The position numbers and the translations under genes were made by a program. Shown here one piece after another: positions 48,678 through 63,000 of a stretch of DNA of 64,000 bases (positions are counted from its first letter, which is position 1; each line of letters begins with the position of its first letter). The notes below the pieces were generated by a model. That model did not search any database and was not told the origin of the DNA. It saw only the letters and a program-made list of their open reading frames with translations. The DNA is taken from contig CM024186.1 in assembly GCA_013433145.1 (NCBI GenBank), positions 4,096,001 to 4,160,000 of the forward strand. Direction: 5' to 3'. The DNA comes from Ascaris suum (taxonomy: Eukaryota; Nematoda; Chromadorea; Rhabditida; Ascarididae).

Positions 48678-49701
48678 AAATTTATATATGATGGCTGGAA
48701 AAAGTTGTCGAAACAACAAGAAATTTGTGTAAATTTACGCAAGTGAAATACTGAACTCACATACACATTATAGAAATGAGGCACGTTATCCACTTCGCTA
48801 TGCAATCCTACCTGAAATTAAAAAAGATTTAATCACTGACGATTTTGAAGATCACAGAGATCACAAATCACATTTTTACGCAAATTCTCATGATTAAAAA
48901 ATAAAAAGGAAAATGCATTTCGGATTAAGAGAGGACAGCGAACAACAATAATAGAGGTTATCGAAAGGGGGAGGAGGGGAGAAAAGATGGAAGGAAGGAG
49001 AGGAGAGAGTGCGAGAAAGAGAGAAAAACAATAGCGAAGAATTTTGGAATTTTTTTTTGCAGACAAGAAAAAACCACAAAAAAAAACAAAACCTCCTTCT
49101 TTTCCTCTCTTCCCACCTCCTCATGTAATATTAAATCGCCTCGTGTATGGATAAATGTTTTTTTTTTCAAAGAAATCGCAAAAATATTGAAAAACAAACG
49201 ACGTATTGAAGATATACTGAACGAATAAATGACGTGCAGGAAAAACGTGATGCAAAATTAAGCTATAAAAAAATTCACCGAATGCAAATAGAAAACGCGA
49301 CTTAACAATCTCTATCCCCTCCCCCTTTCCTACCCCCCCCCCTCCTACCCAACCCATCAGAAGTCACCGCATTCGAATTTCCTCGTTCAATCGTCCATAA
49401 ATGAATTCATCAAACTCCTCAAAGAAATCAATATCCGAACGTCCTGTAAGATACTCAAAGATGCGCGAACATCACGCAGATGTTCCACTCGGCGGTTGGG
49501 ACAAAGAGGAAGGAAAATCGAAGCACAACGAGGGAATCCACACAAAGAGATCACTTGCAACTCCGTGCCATAATCGTGTTCACACAGACGTTTGTGCTAT
49601 CTTTCTATGGCGAGTTCCTAACCTCTCTCTCTTCTCCGTTACTTTTACAATCTCATATACTAATACTGTACTCTTTAACGTAAACAGTGTAACATTTTAA
49701 C

Positions 49702-49704
<3 letters not shown>

Positions 49705-49769
<65 letters not shown>
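49705..49769. repeat. (TA)n microsatellite
   Basis: Pure TA of about 65 bases. Confidence 0.97.
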
Positions 49770-49772
<3 letters not shown>

Positions 49773-51872
49773 TTGTGAACATCTTCCAGCAATGATTATA
49801 TGAATAAAAGGGCATTCACCAATAACGCTCACCAGTGATTTAATCCTTTCCCCTAGCTCTTAAAATTTCGCGTGAATTCATTCAGAATCGACTAAATCGA
49901 ACACGATAACTCCCTTGACTAAATTATGAGGTGGAATTTGGTAGTACAGTTTTCAGACGAAATGGGAGGGGAGATGGATTCGACTCCAAGTGCTCCATAT
50001 AATTTCCTCTTTTGAACTCTATTACCGATTAAAAATTATTACAAATTAAGGAAAATATGTTGATAAGCTTCATATATATGATGAGGTCATCGAAGCTAGT
50101 CATTGAAAATGACGACAAGATAGGTAATAAACGATTTAAAATTATCTCAATCATTAAATAGCAAAAAAAAAAGTTTACGCAGTAATATGATCGAAAAAGC
50201 GAATAAGTAAGTTTGGTGGTTAAAGAATTTTTCCGTTAGAACTTTCAAAGAATATCTTATTTATTGCATCACAACAAAATATAATTAGCCCCGTCTCTTC
50301 CCTCCTTCTCGGAGGTATCAATTTTAGGCCTTCACTTACGCCATATAGACACCCACATACCACTGAAAATTTCTCAATGATAAAAGTGGGCAATTTTCCT
50401 CTAAACTATAACAACGTATGAGGCTGGGAAAAAATCTCCGCCAAGTAAACACTCAGAGAAAAGGTAGACATGAAGGAAGCATTTATACTGACAGTAATGA
50501 AATCGCTTAAGTATGATAGATATCAAATAAATGAAATTAAGAATATACAAAATAACACACGATGATGAATAGTATAGATAAATATTACTCGAGTAAGATA
50601 TCCGTAATAAAAACCATAATTAATATTAGGTCACTATAATTAAAATTCACCTAATTACCGACGAGATTTCAATATATTTCCTGAAATAAGTGAAAAAAAA
50701 ATGCGAGAATCAATTATGTACTAATAAGCCGTATGTTATTTATATTACCATGAAAAATATATGAAATAACTAGTCAAACCTCTCAACTATATTGTTCAAA
50801 ATTGAAATCGTCATACTAAAATATGACGCAAAGTCCTTAATACGGAAATTACCTGTGATTAAAGTGAGCGCAATACGAAGCTCGATTGCGATAATCGTGC
50901 AATCGATCAATCAGTCAACAACAAATACCCATCGATTTCGAAATACTCTCAACTTTCAACACAATTGTATTGCTGTTTTCAACGGCCAACATGTGTACTT
51001 AAACAAAAACTTGTTCAGTGGGTAATTGGTGACATCATTTTTCCAGGTAACACATAAATACCTCCTAAAGGTATTCAGGTAATATTACATACTGTCTAAA
51101 GTAATACCTAAAGGTATTCACCCAAATGTTGAATTGAATCGGCAATGATCTCTCCATTTTCACATGATGAAATAACTAGAGATGAAATTGCTAGATTAGA
51201 GTTAAAGCGCTTAAGTATTGCAAAATAAAACCGACGTTAAATTTCGTTATGATAGATGAGAAAAACTCATTTTAAAATATTATGCAAAAGAAATTCAATA
51301 TTTGAATGATATTCTATATGCGCAATTCAATGAATTCCAAATTGCATATTATGCAAAAAATTCAAAATGCAAATTAAAAATTCAACAAAAATTCAACAAT
51401 TGCAAAAAAAAAAAAAATGCAAAAAACAATTTTTTCTCGTTAAATAAAATTTAAAAAACGAATACAAATTTTATTTGCAAAAAATTTGCATAAAATTATC
51501 AACAAATCCTCTCATAAACAACATTAAGGATAGGAATACTGCAAATAATAATAGAAAGTGGGAAAGCGCATCAACTGACCCCGCACAATATGCGCTTTTC
51601 CATTTCGCTCATTTGGCGATGCTTTTTCATAAGTTATCGGTGAATAATAAATATGGAAAATAATATTTTCTTTTATTAATTCACTCAAACATTCCCATAA
51701 ACCATCTACGAAAAAATCATTATTGTTGTCACCTGATCGATGTAAACGAAAAACTGAAAGGTATGAAGTATATGAAGAGACTTCTTTCAATTTTAAACGA
51801 CTACGACTCTTTCTGAGGTTCATAGATCAATTTTTGAAATGATACAGGTTATGTTCTTATGATCTAAATTAT

Positions 51873-52081
<209 letters not shown>

Positions 52082-54543
52082 ATGACATAACCAACACAGA
52101 TATAAGTATGCATATAGAAATAAATTTGTCAAAGCATAGATGGAAAAAATTTAAAAAAGTTAGTATTAACGAAAGCAATTTAGCACTTAAATATTTTTGA
52201 GTGATGAAATCTTCGTTGACACATTCTTTGTGTGCAGAAAATAATTCCCTATCGAAAAATAAGAATATAACGCGCAGCATTTTATCATCGACAGCTGTGT
52301 AAAAATGACTAAAATTTTCAACAAAAATCTTGAAAATAAAACAAAATCGATGATTATTCCAGCTTTTTTTTATGATAAAAAATCAATAAAACGAAAAAGA
52401 ATAGAAAACAAAGAGAAGGAAAGACATTTGAAGAAATCGAAAATATGAAGGAAAAAAAAAAAAAAAAAAATGAAAAACACTCGATGAACAACAAAGAAAA
52501 TACGAAAAATTAGAAGAGATTGAAAATATTTTTCAAGTATGATAGAAATTTTAAATGAACAAATAAAATTCTCATTGAATTCTGCAAACTCTTTTTGAAG
52601 AATAACGAAAAAAAACCCCTTTAAAATCGACAATAAAAGTAATCGTATTTCAATTATAATCGTCACAATTTCGGCAGCAATAAATGCTGAATACGACAAG
52701 AAACAACCACAACACAACTGCGTATCACTACAATAGTAGACACTACAATTCATAGAGAAAATTTCTTTGCCTTTTTTTGCTCTACTAGTAGAGCACAATA
52801 TTATTCTAGTAGACAAATTAAAAGATAAAAATGACTTATTAGAGATGATCACAGATGAACGCTAATAAACGATCATAGATGAAGGTAGATCTAATCGGTC
52901 TTACTGATATTTCCAGTTATAATTTAGTCAATAAAAGATCAAAATATTCATGTACCATTAAAAGATCCAAATATTATGTGCAATTTCGTTTTATATAAGT
53001 GAAAATCATCATTTCTTTACGCCTATAGGTAACTTTTACGTTGAATTCCCTATCTACCTCATTATCGTTTATATTTTATTTTATCAATTTTTATTAGTTT
53101 TTACCATTTTTTCTCGTTTCTTTGCCCATATTCCAAATATGAGGAACTAGTAAGACATTCGTCTAAAACGTTACAAGTAGTTTAATAAATCTGAACTCAG
53201 CGTTGAATAGAATTTTATAGAAATGAAGGGCATATAAAAGCTCTACGATTATATACGTATGTGCATGGCGAAATGGTTAATTAACTTAACTGCTAAGCAA
53301 AGAGAACACTTCGAATTCCTACCGATATATTCTCATCGTCCATCGTCCGGAAATTTGAGCAATGTCAACAATGTCATGATGGAAATTATTGACGACAAAC
53401 AGTTGGTGCAATGTGAAACTGTGATAACAAAAATCGGTTTAGTAATACTTTGATGGTGCTACTCGTGTAAATGACCAACGGAAGAGAGGCGAGGGTAAAG
53501 CGACGGAATGATGGAACTGAAATTATGGGGAAAAGGTTTAAAAATGTCTTATTTTGTTCGTTTTTTTTTCCAACGATCAGCGTCGAGAAATCAAATAAAA
53601 TCGACATTGGCAAAAATAAAAGAATAAATAACATATTAAAGAATAGATAAATAGCCTACGGAATGTTTTCATTGATAAATTTATGAGAAATTAAATATTA
53701 TTAATTGCTTTTATGATGCAATATTTTCTTTTCAAAAATAATAATTTATTTTATTATAAAATTCAAATATTAAAGAATATTTCCGTAAATCGTAGAATTT
53801 TGAATTAATAGTAAGAAGAGAGGAAAAAAAATGACTCAAAACTATTTCTATTATTGATCGATGATTTATTAGTATATTTAATTCTCGACTTTACTTATAT
53901 ATTTCAATAATTTAAATTTTTGAATCATTGAAATTGTAACTGTAATTATAATATATACCTCAAAAGTTGAATCTTCGAAACTAATCTTCTAGACGATCCA
54001 CTCATTCCAGAATTTTATAGTTGCATCAAAAATTTGCATATATTTTGTAATTAAAATTTGCATATATTTTGTTATCAATAGCGCTGCATTTTATACCAAT
54101 TAGATTAGAGAAAAATGAAGGTATTTTGTGAATGATTTCTACAGCTGCATATGTTTTATTAATTTATTTGCAATTTCCAAAATTAGCTATTTTGCTCAAC
54201 GGAACACTCTAAAGCTCAATTAATCGAACGACTTCTTTATAGGCGTTATTTCTTATGAATATTAAAGTTGAAGCGAATTGCATTCATATTTGAGTAAATC
54301 CGATCTCTTTAGATCGATACTAGCATTTATTATTTAAAATATCAAATAAATAAACAAGTAAATAGACAGGAATGAACGAATTTCATTGATATCAGTCTTT
54401 TATATCTTTTGTAGAATATCACCTGTAAAGGTAAGTAAAAACAACCAAATGAAGATAGGAAATCACAACTATAGACTTTATTAGGCTGATATATATAAAA
54501 ATATGGCTGTCTATATATACCTTAGATGAAAATTTATCGACGA

Positions 54544-54672
<129 letters not shown>

Positions 54673-56401
54673 CAAAGAAGCGTTATGGAATTACAATTAT
54701 ACAATTTAACCTAGGCAATTTTTTTTTCATCTTTAACAGATATCGACAATTATTTATTGGAATTTATTTGCAAAGATTTTTTTTGAATCGCTTTTATCAG
54801 CAAATTTTATCAATTGATTTTTCTTGTGGTGATAATATATCAGATAGTATACCACAAATTATTAAATCGACAATACAACAGAAAGAATCGATGAAACGAT
54901 AGAGAGGAGAGCCCATCGAATCGACCCCAAAACGACTAGACAGCTAGCTGGTCGATGAGTCAATAGGCTGCTATCTATAATCGGCAAGACAACATTTCGT
55001 GCTGTCGTCCGTGCAGCTTCCGCGTGGTACGCAAATCTGCAACCATCACGGCGAGCTAATGTTGTACGTTGCGATAAACAAATTGTGTGCCTCTCAACTA
55101 ACGTACTTTCATCGGGAATCTCTCTTTAACGAATCACCATTTACAGCACTAAACAAACGGCTATCAACAATTAAGCGCAATTCAGCCGGAAATAAAAATT
55201 AAATTAAATAAAACTATAAATAAAAAAGAAATAAGATATATGTTAAGTAATTGTTTTATCACTAAACGTGTAATTACATTTCGTCGAAAATGATCTTTTA
55301 TACAAAAATAAATATTTATAGTCGCTAGGAGATTCAGTCTGATATACTTGAGGTTGTGCCCCCCCCCTCCCCCCTCCCTTGGGAAAAATATTTTCCCAAA
55401 TCACCGGGAAAAAAATACAAACCGTGAGTGGTACTAACATATAGCAAACAAGAAAATACAATGATACTGGATATTTCGAAAGCGAAAAAGAACGGAGAGC
55501 TAGATGAATCAATGCGTACTATTGTTTCATGCTTATGAATATTCAATTTGCTTCGAACGATAAACGCACTACACATCAATGACTGCACAATGCCAGCACG
55601 ATTAAGTCATCACTACTCCATACAAATATAGACAGACACAGACAGATATAGACAATGAATTCTCAAATACTTGTCCTCAATAATTGATGAAATTCCCAAG
55701 CAATATTATTTCCAATGGAAATTTGCCTCCGTAAAAAATAGTGCAATATTGCAAATAATTCAATTAGATGAGAAAAATGATATCTCTGAATAGTAGATAT
55801 CTCAACGATATTTTATGTAATTTGATAACTACTTTCTTATTTTATTTTGCTATTTCTAATGTCAACTCTTTGAATTCTTCAACACGCGTTTATATTTAAC
55901 GAGATGAATACTCAAATATATGTTCGAATTGAACTTAATTTCAAAGAATGAAGTCAAATAGGACTTGATTATCAATATAGAAATGAAAATCGAAATAATC
56001 AAAAATTTTACACCCGAAAATTTCGAAATAAGATTTACTATTGCAAAAAAAAAAAAAAGAAAAATTGAATTGCATTATGATAATGCATTTGTTTGATGTC
56101 GATTCGTGGCGTCGTTCAGCGATGAATCATTTGCCACGGGTAGCCAAATATCGAAGAGGGAAACGAAACAGGACGTGAATCACCTCATTGTAAACTCCAT
56201 CAAGGCCATATTACTATCGTTGGCAAGAATCACTCATAAACAACACAGCCCATTATAAATAGCTCCAACATTCATATCTACCTTGCAAATGCTTTTATTT
56301 ATTTATTTTTTTATTATCGCATTGTTTTTAAAAATATGATATAGGAGATAAAGAAGGATCGGTTTGAAATTATTCCACTCTTTTTCCTCTTGCATATTCC
56401 A

Positions 56402-56402
<1 letters not shown>

Positions 56403-56449
<47 letters not shown>
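56403..56449. repeat. (GA)n microsatellite
   Basis: About 23 GA units followed by a G run. Confidence 0.95.
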
Positions 56450-56452
<3 letters not shown>

Positions 56453-57704
56453 GAAAGAAGAGAGAAAAAGAGTTATTGCATTTATAATAGTGGAATAAAT
56501 TCATCCGTTGATTAATATGTTCGTAGGGTCATTGTTTTTTATGCATTTATAAATTGAATTTCAAAAATTGATCAATCGGAAGGGATATTTACGGCACCCC
56601 CCCCCCCTCAAAAAAAAATTATTTAACAAGAAAATATTCTTTTCAAGAGAAAAGAAAAAAAGATAACAAAAGATAAATATATAAAGTATGCTTTTGAAAA
56701 AAAGAAAAAATGCTTTACAAAGAAGTAGAGAAAAATATTCTTAAAAAAAAGATAAATAATTTGCGAAAAAAATCGTTTAGAAAAAATTCTATATAAAAAG
56801 AGAAACGAAAAAAAATCAAAAAATGAAAAATAATCTCAAAAAAAAAAATTCAAAAATTCAAAAATTTTACAAAAATTCAAATATCGACAATTATTAGAAT
56901 TAAATTATAAATATCACAATATATTTTTCAAAAAAGAAAAAAACCTTTCTATTCGAAATATTTCTATTTTTATCCTCCGCTTATGATTTGATTCTGATAT
57001 AAGAATGATCGCGTTATTATTAGGTAAAAATATATCTTTCAACGTTTCCTCAAAGTCAATCAAACTATGCAATAATTTAGTGCACTCTTTATTTCCATAT
57101 AATGATGATCTCGTTGAACGGCAAAGAATCAATTTTTATCCTCTCAAACTATAAACTACAAAAAACTTTACATGATCATGTTTATGCCTCATTATTTGAC
57201 TAGTATTACTATATAAACGAGAAATACGATCATCTGAATCACTCAGCTAGATAAATGTGAGGGTAAAATGAAATGAAACCGTGTTAAATTAATAGTACCA
57301 ACAACTAAAAAACAAAAGAACGAGGTCGATAAAAAGGCAAAGAACCTAAGGTTGTTGGGGACACACTCTTCTCGAACCTGAGGTCTTGAGCACGTGAAGC
57401 AAAAAGAAAACCGCAGCAAAGTGTACGATTGTATTTACAGTTTGCAAACTTTTATTAAAGCCATTGTGTTTGCAATATTTAAAGGACGCAAATTAGCTAA
57501 TCGGCTCCAGTCCTCGTTGGAGCCGGAGGTGGAGGGGGATGGGCTACAATTGGATTCAACGTGGCACTCCTCGTCAAAAATCTTTTCCACAATGCTATTG
57601 CAACTTCGTATTGGCAATTTCATATTTCGTTCGTCAATTCTAATTCACAAGGCACATTAATAAATTCGAATAGAAAAAATGATACCAGCACTCTAGGGGC
57701 TTAC

Positions 57705-57795
57705 CTTGAAATTTACCACCATCCTCGAATTTCATAGCACAGTTCAGTTTTAATTTGGCACTCGCATTCCTATTGAATGCAACTAGAGATGCCAT
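57705..57795 (-). CDS. candidate first coding exon, unrecognised protein
   Basis: ATG followed by 30 codons (MASLVAFNRNASAKLKLNCA, then MKFEDGGKFQ), ending at the strong donor G|gtaagc. An in-frame TGA lies upstream. Later exons were not identified; a phase-compatible piece could start at 57223 (acceptor gattcag) but is AT-rich. It lies between exos-7 and the thymosin gene on their strand. Confidence 0.28.
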
Positions 57796-58945
57796 CTCAT
57801 AGCAAACGTTCAATGCCAAATGCCCTTTGCAAATGCGTCGTCATTCGTCGGCACAAAGAAATTCCCTTGGTGTATGCATCGAATTACATAAAAACCGCTC
57901 TTGCAACGATCTCTTTGTGGTCATTCTTATGTCCACTTTACGAAAAATTGAAAATTGCTTCTACGTGACAATAAGACAATTTACTATTACACTATAACTC
58001 ATTCTCTTCGTGTCTACTTTTCGGTGACCTAATTTAATCACTTAGAGCTTAAAATAGAGCCAATCAAAGAATAGCTTTATGACATATAATGAATCTTTCA
58101 ATATAGACGAATGAAGCGGTAAAGATTTCTGTAGACGTTACTAGGTGCTGGGAAATTCCGTCCTAAGAAAATCTGTAACAACGATTCTCTCTCCGCAATG
58201 TCACCAGTTCCCCTTGAAACCCCCCCCCCCTCCCCTCCCCTCAGCTCTAGCAATAAACTTGACCCATCTTTTTTTGTTAATAATCCTCTTACTCATAATG
58301 GAACCACTAAATTTGCCAATCCGATAAATCCAATAAAAAATTATTTCATAGAGACATAATATAATACATTCAAATTCTCAGCGAATATTACGAACAGTGT
58401 AGACATTGTTGCTAAACAAACTATGATGACGAGAAACCCTCCAGGAAACGATGCATTCTTATCCTACTGTTTTCTTCGTCATCGACCACACATCGTGTCA
58501 ACTGGAAGGGGGATGGGGTGGTGTGTGGGGGGGGGGGGGGGGGGGGGGGAGGGGAATAAGGCGCCTCCATTAAATCTCATGGTGAGGTCGTAAGCAAAAC
58601 CAAGTGTTACTCGACCTTTCAGCAGGTTGAATGCGAAGGTATATGAGGTCAACAAGTACGCATATAGCAGTTCACAACTTCCCTTTTTATGGAAAGATGT
58701 GGGGAGAAATGAGGTGGTCGCGAGCAACAGTGATGGCAAATACTGATAAGTCGCTATCTCTTGCTGCTGAACATATCACAGCCCTTTCCCCCCTCTAATC
58801 TCTTTCTCCTTCCAGAATCTCTATTGAAAACCATTGGATGACAGCCGCCATTGCAATTCCGCTCACTCGGCACAATCAAGTTGGCTTAAAAATTGGCAGA
58901 TCAACTTGAGCTTGGAAGGGAAAGCCAACCTATGATATACATTAT

Positions 58946-59020
58946 ACCTACCAAACTTTATAGCTCTAGCTTCGGTAGCAGTCGAGCTAAACCACCGAAA
59001 AGACAGACAGACAGATAGAC
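58946..59020 (+). repeat. CAGA-tailed dispersed repeat copy
   Basis: A leader with CCAAACTTTATAGCTCTAGC followed by a purine-rich stretch and GACAGACAGACAGATAGAC. Same layout as the copies near 31.2 kb (reverse), 44.0 kb, 51.9 kb and 62.7 kb. Confidence 0.5.
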
Positions 59021-59453
59021 GTATGCACGTGCATTCGTACACCAAGACATGACGCCGCCATAATGTGCTTCGCAAATGAACCTGCAGAAACGCATTAAAG
59101 CCCAGATGGAAAGGGTGCTCTTGTTGTTGACTAAGTGCGCCTTCGCGTTTAAGCTTTGAGGTGATTCATATGCAAATGCACAGCCAAAAACGCTTAAAAT
59201 TTTATGAACAAAACAACAACGGAAAAGACGTTAACCGAACAACAATAAACAACAGGTAGATAATTGGGCACCAATTAATACTATTGGGCACCGGTAGTTG
59301 CCAGGAGAATGCAGAATCGTCCAGCCGATCCGAGGCTAAACAATCCTCGACCAACTGATCATAACCTACAACAAGAAGCAAAATTTATGATTGCATTTCT
59401 CGTCCATTACATCAAACAGTTATTGGAGACGCTGTAGGTTGAGCAATCTTCAA

Positions 59454-59564
<111 letters not shown>

Positions 59565-59970
59565 GCTTTGTTTCGCTCAATCTGCACTAACTTGCAAATA
59601 TAATAACTTCCATAAAGACATAACTTTTAGGTGCACCATAAGCAAAACCATACAACAAACCGGAATTCGATTATATTTGGCGCAAATGACCGTTTTTTTT
59701 CGCTGGGATTGTCGAAAAATCATCAAAAGAAACTAACAGAATGCATGACGAATAAGATTCTAAAATCTAGTACATTGGAATCTACCTGAGGACTCATTTA
59801 TTGTTGTTGGTGATTTATAAAAAAAGAAGCACTAATGACAATATTTGAAAAACTACTCCTTTGCTCTCTTTCAAAAGCAAAAATTCGCAAAAATTTTTAT
59901 GAAGCGACCAATTGAGGACTCCTCTTTTCTCATTTCTCTTCATTACAGCAAATGCAAAAGAATACCATTG

Positions 59971-60089
59971 TCACAAGAGAAAAGTAAGTGACGGATCGGC
60001 ATCAATATCTTCCGATTCCTCTCTGAGTCGTTTATCGAGTGCTTTTTGCAATTCATCAACCATTCGCACTCCCATACGGACCATTTCAT
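59971..60089 (-). CDS. exos-7: exos-7 last exon
   Basis: The acceptor is tatcgcag. It encodes EMVRMGVRMVDELQKALDKR and an acidic tail, with TGA at 59971-59973. The C-terminal helix fits the family. Confidence 0.9.
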
Positions 60090-63000
60090 CTGCGATATAA
60101 TATAACAGAAACGCTAAATGTAACAATAAAAACAAATTTCCCTATAAACTGTTGATGTCTTTGCCTACTGGCCAACGTTTAGAAACAAATGGATTAAATA
60201 AAGCAATAAAAGAGAGAAACCGATAGTCTCCCCTCCTCCCTCTACCTTGTTTTTGCTGACTTCTAGAAAAATTCTCTTAGTAAAAATAGGGTACGAATGA
60301 GTGCGAAAGGAATTCCGAGTCCACTCCCCCCCCCCCCCCCCCTCTTGCTATCTGATATATCTTTCAAAATGCACCTTATCGGCCTTTATTTTTGAAATAT
60401 TCCGAGCCTTAAATATCCTCTTCTATCATTTTCCAACATTCCCTATCATGAAGTGAAAAATATGCGACAACGAAATTATCAAGAAAACATCCGATAAAAT
60501 GATACCAAGTGAATCCATTTCGAGGCTGCCACCACCCGACTGCCTAACCATCGTTACAATACAATCTTCTTCATTCAACATCGTTCCCTAAACGGTAAGA
60601 GCTCCAATATACACAAAAAACAAAGGAAATTGTTAATGCGACTATTATTCTATCAATATTATCTATACACTAAAATATTAAGGTAAAATTATTTATAAAC
60701 TAACAGAAGACAATTGATGATTTTAAACAGCGTCGTTCAAAAACCGTCAGTCTTCCCTTCTTCACCATATTACTCGGCTCCTCCCCCCTTCCCCCCCAAC
60801 AGGAAATAGATAGGCATGTGCAAAGAACGAAGAAAGGATTACATCCTGGGAACATTCTGGCGTTGGTGATACGGCAACCGAGACTGTACACCTCGAGCAC
60901 GCTTCCTCTGTCAATGATGCATCGACCAAATTCGCTTCTCCTAACTTGTGGACACTTACAAACAGTGGCGCTCTGGAAATTGCTTAAAATTATATCTGCT
61001 AAGGTCTGGAGTAAAACAACAAGGGGGTTTATTTCCGAGAGGCTAAGCAGCTCCTTAACGTGAGGTCCAATTACAATTTGGAATGGATAATAACAGCAAC
61101 AGTATATCAGTCCTCATATGCATTGTATCTCCAAAGACTGCTCAAATTAGTTCTCGAATTAAAAAAAATTAAATGAGTAAAACTTTCATAATAATGCACC
61201 TCCCCCCCCCCCCCGTTACCTCGCTTTCCACCCCTCGAGAATAAGAAGCCTGCATCCTTATCACTGAATTTTTATCCCCAGTGCAGAGGAGGTGACATCA
61301 CTGATAAAGAAACATCTCCATGCTAAAACGGAACCAGAGACATACCTATATTGTGCAACAAATCATCTATAATAGAGGGAAGATGAATTTTACCGCGACG
61401 AATCTAGTTAATCTCTACCTCCCTTCAATACTCGTTTAAAATCTTTTCCAAGGTAATGGTTTTTCAGCTCAATAAAAATTCAAGCATGCGTTTAGAAAAT
61501 CTTTCATATCTTTGCACCTATCTATACTGATATGCAATAAACATAACGGCACACCTGGAGACATCCATTTTCCAAACGGTATTATCATTTGCCAGATCGA
61601 TTGCACATTTACCTTCATCGGCTGGACGTACTATTACGTTGCATATTTCCGTATTTCGCAGTGCTGCTTTTACCTACAAAATAAAAATTTTAAACTATGA
61701 AGAATAATTGTTAGTAATATTCTAATTTCCCTAGTCACTAATGTTAAGTATGCATTCACACAGAGTAATTTTTGAAGAAAATAATTTAATTAATAAAAAT
61801 TAGACCAATTAATAAAAATAAAAATTAGACCAAATTTTACAAAAAAAAAAAAAATTACAAAATGAAAAAAATTTTAAAGAATATCGCGAAATTTTCGAAA
61901 CAAAGTTTAAAATAATTTTATGCTGTAATTATATAAAACTTTTTTTTTGGGATAAACTCTGATGATGCATTTCTTTAGGATAAAAAAAAAACAAAGTTAC
62001 ATGTGTCGAATAAAAATTTTCCCTTTTTCGAGGTTTTCTGAACTTTTCCGCACATGTCCACCTTTTTTGCATATTTCTTAGACGTTAAATTTGCATATAT
62101 GTCATTCAAAATATTTTCAATGATGGAATAAAAAAGCGAAAATTATTTCAGTGCATAAAAGAAATCACTTACACCAATACCGGCAGCATCAAGAATATTA
62201 CCTCCACATTCAAGAATCACGATATCCACATATAACTTCCATGCATGCATAGGTGACAATATCAACCTGAAAGTAAAAGTGCAGCAATGATGCGGTGACA
62301 GTGGACTGGTCTCTTATTCTTATTGAAAAGGATGCCGGATCTTTTTCAAAGGATCTCTTTTAGAGGCCTACAAAGGTATTTTAATAAATTAGAGGACTCT
62401 TACCTGCTTTAATTAAAAGACTCTTACCTGCTTTAATTAAAGGACTTTTACCTGTCTTAATTAGAGAACTCTTAACTGCTTCCAACTTCAATACCAATAA
62501 TAAGTCGTAAGACAAAACGATGACGACATATTTCCCACCGCCTACATTTACTGAATCGACTGCAGTTACCATATGAATCTATCAATAACGCAGTAACTGT
62601 TAGCAGCGCAACGACTCAAACTACAAACTACATGACTTGTCTCATCCATAGTTACTATTCATGAAACACTCATTATTCAAAGATAGGAATACGATATAAT
62701 ACTCTTGTACTGAATACTATAATTGCAATATTCTTCCACGGAAGAACATCAGGAATCATCGACCACCGACGTTATTCAGACAGACAGGCAAACAGACGGA
62801 GAGACAGACAAACGGACAGACAAAGGAAGAAAAGGATTTCAAAATGATCAATATCTTTCCATCACAGTATATCCTTTGAAGTAATGCAATATTATACAGT
62901 AATGCAATTATATCCTTTAAAGTAAAGTAATGTAATTTAATGGAAAGGACAATAAAAACGGTTTAAAAAATGGATAAAATTATTTAAAAAAATAAAAAAT

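Noticed and set aside
54965..55030. Short minus-strand frame with four cysteines in a knottin-like spacing
   Set aside because: Only about 20 codons, weak acceptor, no signal peptide, and the plus strand is open too; chance is the simplest explanation.
57340..57400. Minus-strand segment resembling the end of a thymosin repeat (DLRFEKSVSPTT)
   Set aside because: It lacks four residues of the repeat, has no clear splice sites and is 10 kb upstream of the thymosin start; too short to call.
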